A DNA stretch of 64,000 bases from assembly GCF_000003815.2 (NCBI RefSeq), contig NC_049992.1, positions 20,576,536 to 20,640,535 of the forward strand, given 5' to 3'. A program made the position numbers and the translations under genes. Within the stretch, counting starts at the first letter, position 1. Each line of letters begins with the position of its first letter. The notes under the pieces were generated by a model. The model worked only from the letters and a program-made list of their open reading frames with translations, did not search any database and was not told where the DNA came from. The DNA is from Branchiostoma floridae. Taxonomy: Eukaryota > Chordata > Leptocardii > Amphioxiformes > Branchiostomatidae. Shown in pieces: positions 45,653 through 57,700 of this stretch.

Positions 45653-45925
45653 TGCAGCTACCAGGATCCAGCAGCAGCAGCTCCTGAAAGCTCTTACGAC
45701 ATCCCAAAGTTAGCCTCAATGAGGCTGCAACTCAATGTTACTGCAGACGTAGACAAGATCAAATTGGGAGTGGTAATTAGTGATAAACATGAGTACAGTT
45801 TTACATAGTTTCCTGAGTCAACATATGTGTAGAATAGTGATACCACAACTGTATATGAGGACGGCTCTGTTGATCACAATGATGCTGAAGATGAAAAGCC
45901 TCTTACAACAGAGGAACTTGTGTAA
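45653..45925 (+). CDS. Putative receptor cytoplasmic tail downstream of an in-frame TGA
   Basis: In the same frame, 40 sense codons follow the TGA (CSYQDPAAAAPESSYDIPKL...KLGV, to 45772). A donor gtaatt (45773) and acceptor tgtgtag (45831-45832) then delimit a 60-bp phase-0 intron containing two TAGs. Its removal joins 30 more codons (NSDTTTVYEDGSVDHNDAED... to LTTEELV) and a taa at 45923. YQDP, YDIP and VYED look like SH2-docking sites of an RTK tail. Whether the tail is made (readthrough, sequence error, polymorphism) or is now 3' UTR is open. A CpG transition in CGA would create this TGA. Confidence 0.55.
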
Positions 45926-46080
45926 TGTGGTTAATTAAGTTGTCCTCAAGCCAAAGAGAACCTTCTCTGAGCCCAGCAAAATGCAAATTAGTATGATATG
46001 TCATTATCTATAGTTGAAATATAAATACATCTAAGTATATATCTCTATATGAAGATCTCTCTCCCCCTCTGTCTCTCTCG

Positions 46081-46135
46081 AATGCCAATGTGATTGTCTG
46101 TCAATAAAGCAAATAAGTGTGCTAAATGCTATAAG

Positions 46136-46172
<37 letters not shown>

Positions 46173-46229
46173 AAACTTAGCATTTAGCACACTAATTTGC
46201 TTAATCGAGAGACCATCACATTGGCATTT
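46081..46229. repeat. Foldback element with (AT)n loop downstream of receptor gene
   Basis: aatgccaatgtgattgtctg...agtgtgctaaatgct (46081-46130) is mirrored by agcatttagcacact...catcacattggcatt (46178-46229). They surround a (TA)16 core at 46138-46170. An aataaa at 46103-46108 lies inside the left arm. Confidence 0.8.
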
Positions 46230-47997
46230 GTCAAAATTACCTAGACGTTAGAGATATTATAAAAAATTCACTCATCTCTTCTTGACTTATGGTGTACTTA
46301 GAACTTGTATGTTGAACACTTTATGTTTATTGTGAGTGAAGAATTGCAGATAATACAAGGGAAACTACAAGGCATAGTACCCAGGACCTTAGTGTTACAG
46401 ATTTAAACCACCAGTTTGTTACGTATATAGTTTTCGAAAACATAACATCTTTTTTTGTTTTCTGTTTCTCATTTTTTAAATACAATCCACAATAAGCCGG
46501 GTTTCGTCGTAAAAGGGGCTAAAGAGGTTGCATATATGTATATATATATACATTCGAGCTGACCGGCCAACATTGAACAGAGACGGGGGGCGACATAGGT
46601 TACCTGGCACCTGTAACTCCCTGAAACCTAACTTCCTTACTTTATGATTCAAGGTATCTGATGATCACAAAAGTGAATCTGCTGACTGCTTCAGATGCAA
46701 ACGTAGGCAGACTAGCCAAAGCAGAAGAAATAAGTTATTCATAAGTACATAAACAAGATTTGGTCCAAGTACTGTAAAGGAATGGTCCAGAGGAGTACTC
46801 AGTATGGATCAGCCTGTCGTTACCATGGTTACAGTGGAGTACTCAGACGACTTCGTACTCCGCCTGTGCTGTCATCACCATACTAAAATGGTATGTACAT
46901 ACTAGAAACATTAGAATCCGCCAACACCTGCTTTAATTATTCCCTTTCAAGGTAAAAACAAAACTGTCTACTGCAGTTCAAGACAATCCGCATCTTACAC
47001 TCCTTACTCCCTGTCTTAAGACCTACCGACTGCTAAAACTCATGAACCTGACCACTTGCGGAAAACTTTACCTCCAACTTTGACCCCTGCTGCAATACAG
47101 TAACTCGCCGCTAGGAACCGTTATACAACTTGACTCCAACTCATAAATTAAGTATCATGCCGACATGCCAAACAGACCAGAGCTTCTCGAGTTTCGTTGT
47201 CTGCAATCAAAAACTGGACACACACACACGCTTGCACGTACGTTCGTATGCACACACGCACTTGCACACAGGAAAGCCGCTGTTCGGAGACGGCACACGA
47301 CGTAACCCTATACGCCTGCGCAGTAGAGCTCAACTCTCATGATGACGTCACTGTCAGAACACCAGGTTTACACCTGAATCAATCAACCGATAATCACCTT
47401 CTAATATCGAAGCAGATATTGGTTGGATTGCATTTTCCTGACAGTTCTCTGCCTTAATTCCGTTCATTTTTATTTCAGATACCACCCTTACTTGTTCGGG
47501 CATTCTTTTGTAGACTTGTCCTCGAATGTGCAAGTTGGATATATCTATCCAGCACACTTAAACTTTTGTCATTACTCACAACATTTCTACTTTAAAAATT
47601 CATCTAATGACGACGAACAACTAAAAATACCAGTTCAACGCGTTATTTTTCATACATTCTCATTGTAGAAAAATGATCATACATGTATATCAGATATAAC
47701 AATGACATATGCCAGTATATGAAGTCCTTTACTGCGATTGTCTTGCTTGTACCGAATTTGTGCCTTTCGACTTGTTAGTCTTACAATCTTATGCCCTATA
47801 TTAATAAGCTGAGACACGCAATAAACAGCATAAATCCTGCTAAAAAGATAGAAACTGTATTGACTGAATAAACAAAATGATACTATTTCAGTCAACCGTT
47901 CATGTCTGTCTCAGTATACTTTGAACTAAGGACTTGTAAAAACGGTGAAAACCAGAGTGTGGGTATTTTTTTGTGTTCTTTTGTAATTATTGTGGAT

Positions 47998-48034
<37 letters not shown>

Positions 48035-48449
48035 ATCACTTTTCAGAACAGATTGTGCTAATTACAACATTATCTACAACAACAGGTTTTACATTTCTAT
48101 TATAATGATAGACATGTCTGGATTAAATACGTTGTCACAAATTGAATGCAAATTGATTGAAATTCATGATACTTTTGTTTACAAATCTACAAATATAAAT
48201 CTATCGAGATATTTTTTCCTATTCTTCTTATTTTTAAAAGCAATATATGTTTATGTATGATTGGATTTTTTGTATAAAGGACTTGCTTGCCTAATCAAAT
48301 AGAAAATCAAACTTTTAGTGTTCCAATTTCTGGCATATTATTTTATTTTCTCTTCTTTATTGTCATTTAGTGGGTAAAGTGCAATGTACATTTTGCGTCT
48401 ACTTATTCCATTCAAAGACACCCTAATAAAAATATCGACATAACTGTCA
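46230..48449. other. Spacer between receptor kinase and adhesion GPCR; no gene seen
   Basis: The two genes are convergent. The spacer holds a decayed R3 repeat piece near 47040-47210 (ctcgccgctagg, cttctcgagtt), an aca-rich stretch at 47218-47270 and a (TG)n at 48000-48031. Nothing coding is supported. Confidence 0.6.
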
Positions 48450-48808
48450 CTACAGCAAACCATGGTTACCAGATGGCAAAGTGCTCAGTTCAAATGACGG
48501 CGAAGTTCGTCCAGCCGGAGAAAAAGACGCACTCCCATTGACAGCATCCAGACCCTGTTCCTTCTGTCCACTGCAGCTGAGCTTCTTCCACCACTTCCTT
48601 ATGTCCTCCCTCATCACACAGTGAAACACGAAGATGAAGAGGCCCTGGAGGGTGTTGAAGGTGCAGAACAGATAGGCGAACACAGCGCGTGCGTCGTTGA
48701 TGACGAAGAAGCCGAACACCCATGTGAGACCAAACAGAGCCATGATGCTGAAGGCTCGACGGATCTGGCGCGTTATCCGATTATGGTCTGAGTCGCTGAG
48801 TTTATTAA
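48450..48808 (-). CDS. Adhesion-type GPCR, last exon (TM6-TM7 and C-tail)
   Basis: Minus strand, acceptor 'ttgtgtacag'. NKLSDSDHNRITRQIRRAFS, then 'IMALFGLTWVFGFFVI' (TM6 with the GLTW signature), 'FAYLFCTFNTLQGLFIFVFH' (TM7), 'CVMREDIRKWWKKLSC' and a ~45-residue Ser-rich tail ending GNHGLL-stop. Strongly class B2 (adhesion GPCR). It needs one base from the previous exon, while the next visible upstream exon ends in phase 0, so a small ICL3 exon is missing or a different acceptor is used (an in-phase AG precedes IRRAF). Confidence 0.9.
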
Positions 48809-49199
48809 CTGTACACAAAACAAATTAAGATTTAAACTATTATAATTCTTACCTCAGGACCTAGATACTAAAATGCTCATCCAGACCTTCTGCGGGGCCA
48901 AATAGTAAACAACCAGTAATGTTGATGGCACGACGAATCTGGTGGGTTCATCAACACTTATCTACCTCATTGTAGTCATAAGTCATATTCAATCTTGCCT
49001 ATTGCTGTGATGGTTTTCTTTGTATAGGATCATTTGTATTCTTCTTTTGAAGGAATCACCAATGTTCATATGCTAGGTTAAACATGGAAGAATGGTAAAT
49101 GTATGGTTTTAGATCATTAGTAAATAGAAACGTGTTAAGCAACATATAAACTATTCAATATGCCAATGTCTAAATATATCATTGGTTAGTCTGCCTTTG

Positions 49200-49305
49200 T
49201 ATGTGTGTCCGTGTGTTAATGTGTGTGTGTCTGTATGTATGTATGCATGCGTGTATTTGTGTTTGTGTGTGTGTGTGTGTGTGTGCGTGTGTGTGTGTTT
49301 GTGCC
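49200..49305. repeat. (TG)n-rich microsatellite in GPCR intron
   Basis: Interrupted tgtgtgt with tgta/tgca variants. No coding content. Confidence 0.95.
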
Positions 49306-49356
49306 AAGTAGATTTCTGTTCTATACCCAAAGGCATTCTCCATATTTACTTCTTAC

Positions 49357-49486
49357 CTGTTTCTGCCCCTGTTCGTTCCTGACCAGTTTGCACATGACGA
49401 TGACGAAGACCAGCACGTTGAACAGTATGATGGCACCCGCTGGGATCAAGAATGCATAGAGTAGAGGTCTGTGTGCCAGCCAGCAG
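49357..49486 (-). CDS. Adhesion-type GPCR exon (ECL2-TM5-ICL3)
   Basis: Acceptor 'ttttacag', donor 'cag|gtaaga'. CWLAHRPLLYAFLIPAGAII, then LFNVLVFVIVMCKLVRNEQG. The CW pair after TM4 and the F-x-x-P-A-x-x-I-x-x-x-N pattern are characteristic of adhesion GPCR TM5. Confidence 0.92.
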
Positions 49487-50021
49487 CTGTAAAAAAAATA
49501 GAAAATGAGATCTGTTTTCCTTCAATCGTCTAAAAGACTTGGTACTCATTCACTCGATCATCATTATAACATTACAGTATATCAATCGTTTAATCAATCA
49601 ATCAATCAACGATGTTCTATCTCGTTGTTACTTTTTCAATGAAATAGACAAGGTTGTCAAAAGGGCTATGATTTCGTTGCCGTATTTGGTTGGTTGTGTT
49701 TTTTAGCTTGTTTGTTGATAGTATGATTAGAAAAACTTTGAGTCCATTTAAAGTCGACTTGGACATGCTGATTTGATACTAGTCACTAGTACACTGACCG
49801 GGTTAGTCCCTATAGACAGAGGTAGTAACAAGTGGATGTTTGCCTGTATATCAATGACCTGCTCATCTTAATATACCTACCACTTGTACTTCTGCTCACT
49901 TGTTCAGTCTCAGTTTGAATGTACAAAAGTTGCAACGTGAATTGTCTTGATGGTAACATGTATGACGTTTCCCTGCACAAGATATAAAGCAAGAAAAGAA
50001 AATAACGACAAGTGAACTTAC

Positions 50022-50091
50022 ACTTTCTCCATCCTGTATTGGTAGAAACTTGAGAGCCCCGCAGTCAACACCATGGCAACAACTGTTAAGC
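50022..50091 (-). CDS. Adhesion-type GPCR exon (TM4)
   Basis: A 70-bp exon, acceptor 'ttctccag', donor 'aaagt|gtaagt'. GLTVVAMVLTAGLSSFYQYR + MEKV; the split Val codon joins in phase with CWLAHR of the next exon. Exons for TM1-3, the GAIN domain and the ectodomain are not seen up to the window end. Confidence 0.88.
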
Positions 50092-50109
50092 CTGGAGAAA
50101 TAGGTCAGA

Positions 50110-50600
50110 ACATTCCTCCTGTACTTTTTATCTCCATCAAAAATGGAAATATAGTTTGGGTGTGTCTGTGCGTCTGTTCATGTGTTTGTGTTTCCGGATA
50201 TTTGTGATCAGCATAACTCAAGAACCTGTGGATGGATTGCCATGATATTTGGTATGTAGGTAGGTGCTGGAAAACGAAGGTCAATTTATAGCCCTCTGGT
50301 ATATGACCTTGTTACTGCAGCAGATATTCCGTTTTTTGTATCTTTTGACCTGGATGTGCTATAGTCTTTTTGGTGGCAGATAGCTTGTGACGTAAAGAAT
50401 AAGTGGTATATGTCTGGGCCCCTAGCAGATTGCTCTAGACCTGCAGGGGCGTTTTTCTAGAAATCCTCTAAGGAGGATGACAAGGGCGCGACAAATTTAG
50501 ATGATATTTGGAATGTAGGTAGCTTTGACAGAGATGTACATAATCAAGTGCAAATTATGAAAAATTGCCCTTAATTTGCATAACTAATGAGGGAAGTCTA
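50110..50600 (-). repeat. Dispersed repeat family R3 copy in GPCR region
   Basis: tttccggatatttgtgatca, gcataactcaagaa, tgatatttggtatgtaggta: same words as 31200-31500. Lies directly upstream of the TM4 exon. Confidence 0.6.
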
Positions 50601-50689
50601 TATGTTTAGTGTGTTTGTTTATACTTTATACTTGGTTTATTGTTCACGATTAACAGTACAGTACAATGCAGTGAGTGGATAACAGCTAG

Positions 50690-51735
50690 CAGCCAAGTCT
50701 GAATTGCGTGTTAGCCATTATATAAAAAACACTTGCTCCAACAAATAAGACCTAAGAAAAACGATTCAAAGGGAATTGAAAATATGTACAGTATATATAC
50801 AAAATCATCTATTCATCCACATTTTCATTCAAGAGCTGGGTGAGATATGGGAAATGACTTGTTTTGTAACGCTTGGTGCGTGCTGGCAATTGGTCAAGTT
50901 TATTCTTATTTCTAGTCACCCTGACACTGACTTCACCCCTTGACTGTGGCAGCCAGTGCCTGTAGAGGTCCGAGGTGAGGACAGTCCTGGCGAATTTGAC
51001 ACAGAGCGCGACCCTGCGTTCCTCCAGTGTTTGCAGTTGGATGACTTCACACGCTGACGCGTACGTAGAGAACTCCCTGCCCAGGATTATCTTAGTTGCA
51101 CGCCGCTGGATACGTTCGATCTGATCTCGTTGCTTTGTAGTCAAACCAGGATGCCAGAGTGTCGCGGCGTACTCCAGCACAGGGCGGACGTAACACGTAT
51201 ATACGGTTACGAGATCTTCGGTGGGTAAGTGGAATTGACGCAGTCTGCAGAGGATGTGCAGCCTCTGGTTTCCCTTCTTGGTTGTTTCTGTGATGTGAGT
51301 GTCCCACCTCAAGTCGTCTTGAAATGTGACTCCAAGACACTTGGCTACCCTGACAACTGTTAGCTGGTGGCCGTTGATGTTTGAAACTGGAGGTGGTTTT
51401 GGGATGCAGGAAAACAGACCAAGATGGCTTTGCACTTGCCCGGATTGAGCTTCATTGTGTTGTCTTCGGTCCAACAAAAGATACGATCGAGATCGTCCTG
51501 TACTTTGGGTGGTTGGGACAGAAGACGGGACTCGATAAGGTTGAGATCGTCCACAAAGGCACACGACGGAGAAGCTATAATGCCGGATAGTTTGTTAAAG
51601 TGGGCTATGAAGACAATTGGTCCGAGTTTTGTGCCTTGAGTCAAGCCACACGTAAGACGCTTTGCGTTGGACAACGCCCCCCCCGTATCTTGTTCTCTGG
51701 GTGCGGCCTTCATGGAAACTGGCGATCCACGGGAT
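50690..51735 (-). mobile_element. 5'-truncated non-LTR retrotransposon (LINE, CR1/L2-like RT)
   Basis: Minus strand. 'EIIPWIASF', 'LTCGLTQGTKLGPIVFIAHF' and 'CAFVDDLNLIESRL' (catalytic FVDD at ~51557-51546) are in one frame. After a frame break near 51415 the frame continues 'GHQLTVVRVAKCLGVTFQDD', 'VRPVLEYAATLWHPGLTTKQ' and 'IERIQRRATKIILGREF', ending at a stop at 50809. The 5' RT motifs and endonuclease are lost at the satellite boundary. Confidence 0.9.
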
Positions 51736-51756
51736 GATTTCTGGTTGAAGACAAGT

Positions 51757-54700
51757 AGAGAGCTAAACAGACAAAGAGGAAGCCAAACAGGGTTGCAGAC
51801 AGATGGAGACGCAGACAGACAGGCTAACAGACAGAGACGTAGACAGACAAAGAAGAAGCCAGACAGGGTTGCAGACAGAGAGGCTAGTAGACAGACAGGC
51901 TAGCAAACAGATGAATAGGTAGACAGACAAAGAGGAAGCCAGACAGTGTTGGATACAAACAGCGAGGTAGACAGACAAATCAAAGCCAGACAGGCTTGCA
52001 GACAGAGAGGCTTGTAGACATTTAGATAGCTGGACAAAGAGGAAGGCAGACAGGGTTGCAGACAGAAGGAGACGCAGACAGACAGGCTTGCAGATAGATG
52101 TGGAGGTAGACAGGCAAAGAGGGAGCCAAACAGGCTCTAAGACAGACAGGCTAGCCGACAGACAGACTTGCAGACAGATACATAGGTAAACAAAGAGAAA
52201 GCCAGACAGGCTTGCACATCGAGAGATAGACAGACAAAGACGAAGCCAGACAGGGTTGGAGAAAGACAAATAGTCAGACAGACAAGCTTGCAGACAGACG
52301 AATAGATAGACAGACAAAGAAGAATGCAGACAGGGTTGCAGACAGACAGGATAGCAGACTGACAGGCTTGCAGAGAGATAGAGAAGAAGACAGACAAAGA
52401 GAATGCCAGACAGGGTTGCTGACAGACAGAGAGGCAGACAGACAGGCCTGCAGACAGAGGGAGAGGTAGACAGACAGGGATGCAGACAGAAAGAGTTGCC
52501 TACAGGCAAGCTTGCAAAAAGACAGAGTTGTAGACAGACAGAGAGGCAGACAGACAAAGAGGAAGCCAGACAGGGTTGCAGACAGACGGGCGTGCAGACA
52601 TAGAGGCAGACAGACAAAGAGAATGCCAGACAGGGTTGCTGACAGACAGAGAGGCAGACAGACAGGCCTGCAGACAGAGGGAGAGGTAGACAGACAGGGA
52701 TGCAGACAGAAAGGGTTGCCTACAGGCAAGCTTGCAAAAAGACAGAGTTGTAGACAGACAGAGAGGCAGACAGACAAAGAGGAAGCCAGACAGGGTTGCA
52801 GACAGACGGGCGTGCAGACATAGAGGCAGACAGACAAAGAGAATGCCAGACAGGGTTGCTAACATACAGAGAGGCAGACAGACATGCCTGCAGACAGATT
52901 AAAAGGTAGATAGACAAATCGAAGCCAGACAGGCTTGCAGACAGAGAGGCTTGTAGTCAGACAGGGTTTTAGAGAAATACAGAGGCAGACAGACAGACTT
53001 GTAGACAGATGGAGAGGTAGACCGACAAAGAGGAAGCCAGACAGGGTTGCTTACAGACAGAAAGGCAGAGAGACAGACATGCTTGCAGACAGAGAGAGAG
53101 GAAGCCAGACAGGGTAGCCGACAGGCAGGCTTGCAGAAAGACAGAGTTGTAGACAGACAGAGAGGCAGACAGAAAGGAGGAAAAATATACAGGCAAAGAG
53201 GAAGCCAGACAGGCTTGTAGACAGACAGGCTAGCAGACAGACATGGTTGCAGACGGATACATAGGTAAACAGACAAATTAAAAGCCAGACAGGCTTGCAC
53301 ATAGAGAGGTAGACAGACAAAGACGAAGTCAGACAGGTTGCAGACAGAAAGGCTAGCAGATAGACATGCTTGCAGACAAGTAGAGAGCTAGACAGACAAA
53401 GAGGAAGCCAGACAGGGTTGCAGACAGATGGAGACGCAGGCAGACATGCTTGCAGACAGATAGAGACGTATACGTAGACAGACAAAGGAGAAGCCGGACA
53501 GAGTTGCAAACAGACAGGTTAGCAGGCAGACAAACTTGCAGACGGATAGATTGTGGACAAACAAAGAGGAAGCCGGGCAGGCATGCAGACAGACAGTCTT
53601 GCAGCCAGACAGGCTTGCAGACAGATAGATAGGTAAACAGACAAACCAAAAGGCAGACAGGCTTGCAAATAACAAAGACGAAGCCAGACAGTGTTGCAGA
53701 CAAACAGGCTAGCAGACAGACAGGATAGCAAACAGACAGGCTTGCAGACAATTAGAGAGCTAGACAAAGTGAAAGCCGGACAGGGTTTTAAGGAGATTGA
53801 GAGGCAGCCAGATAGGCTTGCAGACAGATAGAGACGTAGACAGACAACGAGGAAACCAGAAAGGGTTGCAGACATACAGGAAAGCAGAGAGGCTTGCAGA
53901 CAGATGGAGAGGTAGACAGACAAAGAGGAAGCCAGGCAGGGTTACCGACGGGCAAGCTTGTAGAGAGACAGAGTTGTAGACAGACAAAGAGGAAGACAGA
54001 CAGGGTTGCAGACAAAGAGGCAGACAGACAAAGAGATTGCTGGACAGGGTTGCTGACAGACAGACAGGTAGACAGACAGGCTAGCAGACAGACAGGGTTG
54101 CAGACGGATACATAGGTAAACAGACAAATTAAAAGCCAGACAGGCTTGCACATAGAGAGGTAGACAGACAAAGACGAAGCCAGACAGGTTGCAGACAGAA
54201 AGGCTAGCAGATAGACAGGCTTGCAGACAAGTAGAGAGCTAGACAGACAAAGAGGAAGCCAGACAGAGTTGCAAACAGACAGGTTAGCAGGCAGACAAAC
54301 TGCAGACGGATAGATTGTGACAAACAAAGANNNNNNNNNNNNNNNNNNNNNNNNNNNNNNNNNNNNNNNNNNNNNNNNNNNNNNNNNNNNNNNNNNNNNN
54401 NNNNNNNNNNNNNNNNNNNNNNNNNNNNNNNNNNNNNNNNNNNNNNNNNNNNNNNNNNNNNNNNNNNNNNNNNNNNNNNNNNNNNNNNNNNNNNNNNNNN
54501 NNNNNNNNNNNNNNNNNNNNNNNNNNNNNNNNNNNNNNNNNNNNNNNNNNNNNNNNNNNNNNNNNNNNNNNNNNNNNNNNNNNNNNNNNNNNNNNNNNNN
54601 NNNNNNNNNNNNNNNNNNNNNNNNNNNNNNNNNNNNNNNNNNNNNNNNNNNNNNNNNNNNNNNNNNNNNNNNNNNNNNNNNNNNNNNNNNNNNNNNNNNN

Positions 54701-57700
54701 NNNNNNNNNNNNNNNNNNNNNNNNNNNNNNNNNNNNNNNNNNNNNNNNNNNNNNNNNNNNNNNNNNNNNNNNNNNNNNNNNNNNNNNNNNNNNNNNNNNN
54801 NNNNNNNNNNNNNNNNNNNNNNNNNNNNNNNNNNNNNNNNNNNNNNNNNNNNNNNNNNNNNNNNNNNNNNNNNNNNNNNNNNNNNNNNNNNNNNNNNNNN
54901 NNNNNNNNNNNNNNNNNNNNNNNNNNNNNNNNNNNNNNNNNNNNNNNNNNNNNNNNNNNNNNNNNNNNNNNNNNNNNNNTTGTTTGTAGTCAGATGGAGA
55001 GGCAGGCAGTCATGCTTGCATCCGGATAGAGATGTTTAGGTAGTCTGCCATAGGAGAAGCCGGACAGAGTTGCAAACATCCAGGTTAGCAGGCAGACATT
55101 CTTGCAGGCGGATGGATTGTGGGCTTTCAAAGAGGAAGCCGGGCAGGCTTGCAGACAGACAGTCTGGCAGTCAGACAGGCTTGCAGACAGATAGATAGGT
55201 AAACAGACAAATCAAAATGCAGACAGGCTTGCAAATAACAAAGAGGTAAGCCAGTCAGTGTTGCAGACAGTCATGGCTAGCAGACAGACAGGATAGCAAA
55301 CAGACAGGCTTGCAGACAGTTAGAGAGCTAGACAGACAAAGAGAAAGCCAGACAGGGTTTTAAGGAGATTGATAGGCAGACAGATATGTTTGCAGACAGA
55401 TAGAGACGTAGACAGACAATGAGGAAGCCAGAAAGGGTTGCATAAAGATAGTCAAGAAGGCAGACAGGTTTGCAGACCGTTGGAGAGGTAGACAGACAAA
55501 GAGTAAGCCAGACAGTGATACATACAGAGGAAGAGGCAAACGGACAGGCGTGCAGACAGATAGAATGGTAGACAGACAAATCAAAGCCAGACTTGCAGAC
55601 ATAGAGGCTGCAGACAGACAGGGTTGTAGAAAGATAGAGAGGCAGACAGACAAGCTTGCAGACAGATAGAGACGTAGACAGACAAAGACGAAGCCAAACA
55701 GGGTTGCAGACAGACAGGATAGCAGAGAGTCTTGCAGACAGATGGAGAGGTAGACAAAGAGGAAGCGAGGCAGTGTTGCAGACAGACAGGCTAGCAGACA
55801 GACAGGCTTGCTGACAGTAAGAGAGAGCTAGACAGACAAAGAGGAAGCCAGACAGTGTTGCAGACAGACAGGCTAGCAGGCAGACAGGATAGCAAACAGA
55901 CAGGCTTGCAGACATTTAGAGAGCTAGACAGACAAAGAGAAAGCCAGACAGGGTTTTAAGGAGATTGAGAGGCAGACAGACAGGCTTGCAGACAGATAGA
56001 GACGTAGACAGACAATGAGGAAGCCAGAAAGGGTTGCAGACATACAGGAAAGCAGAGAGGCTTGCAGACAGATCATCATCAGATGGAGAGGTAGACAGAC
56101 AAAGAGGAAGCCAGGCAGGGTTACCGACGGGCAAGCTTGTAGAGAGACAGAGTTGTCGACAGACAAAGAGGAAGACAGACAAAGAGGAAGACAGACAGGG
56201 TTGCAGACAAAGAGGCAGACAGACAAAGAGAATGCTGGACAGGGTTGCTGACAGACAGATAGGTAGACAGACAGGCCTGCAGACAAATAGAAAGGTAGAC
56301 AGACGAATAAATGCCAGGCAGGCTTGAAGACAGAGAGGCTTGCAGACAGACAGGGTTGTAGAGAGGTTAAGAGGCAGACAGACAGGCTTGCACACAGATA
56401 GAGACGTAAACAGACATTGAGGAGGCCATACATGGTTGCAGACATACAGGAAAACAGAGAGGCTTGCAGACAGATGGAGAGTTAGACAGACAGGGATGCA
56501 GACAAAAAGGGTTGCCTACAGGCAAGCTTGCAAAAAGACAGAGTTGTAGACGGACAGAGAGGCAGACAGACAAAGAGGAAGCCAGACAGGGTTGCAGACA
56601 GACGGGCGTGCAGACATAGAGGCAGACAGACAAAGAGAATGCCAGACAGGGTTGCTAACAGACAGAGAGGTAGACAGACATGCCTGCAGACAGAGGGAGA
56701 GGTAGACAGACAGGGATGCAGACAGAAAGGGTTGCCTACAGGCAAGCTTGCAAAAAGACAGAGTTGTAGACAGACAGAGAGGCAAACAGACAAAGAGGAA
56801 GCCAGACAGGGTTGAAGACAGACGGGCGTGCAGACATAGAGGCAGACAGACAAAGAGAATGCCAGACAGGGTTGCTAACAGGCAGAGAGGCAGACAGACA
56901 TGCCTGCAGACAGATTAAAAGGTAGATAGACAAATCGAAGCCAGACAGGCTTGCAGACAGAGAGGCTTGTAGTCAGACAGGGTTTTAGAGAAATACAGAG
57001 GCAGACAGACAGACTTGTAGACAGATGGAGAGGTAGACCGACAAAGAGGAAGCCAGACAGGGTTGCTTACAGACAGAAAGGTAGAGAGACAGACATGCTT
57101 GCAGACAGAGAGAGAGGAAGCCAGACAGGGTAGCCGACAGGCAGGCTTGCAGAAAGACAGAGTTGTAGACAGACAGAGATGCAGACAGAAAAGGAGGAAA
57201 AATATACAGGCAAAGAGGAAGCCAGACAGGCTTGTAGACAGACAGGCTAGCAGACAGACNNNNNNNNNNNNNNNNNNNNNNNNNNNNNNNNNNNNNNNNN
57301 NNNNNNNNNNNNNNNNNNNNNNNNNNNNNNNNNNNNNNNNNNNNNNNNNNNNNNNNNNNNNNNNNNNNNNNNNNNNNNNNNNNNNNNNNNNNNNNNNNNN
57401 NNNNNNNNNNNNNNNNNNNNNNNNNNNNNNNNNNNNNNNNNNNNNNNNNNNNNNNNNNNNNNNNNNNNNNNNNNNNNNNNNNNNNNNNNNNNNNNNNNNN
57501 NNNNNNNNNNNNNNNNNNNNNNNNNNNNNNNNNNNNNNNNNNNNNNNNNNNNNNNNNNNNNNNNNNNNNNNNNNNNNNNNNNNNNNNNNNNNNNNNNNNN
57601 NNNNNNNNNNNNNNNNNNNNNNNNNNNNNNNNNNNNNNNNNNNNNNNNNNNNNNNNNNNNNNNNNNNNNNNNNNNNNNNNNNNNNNNNNNNNNNNNNNNN

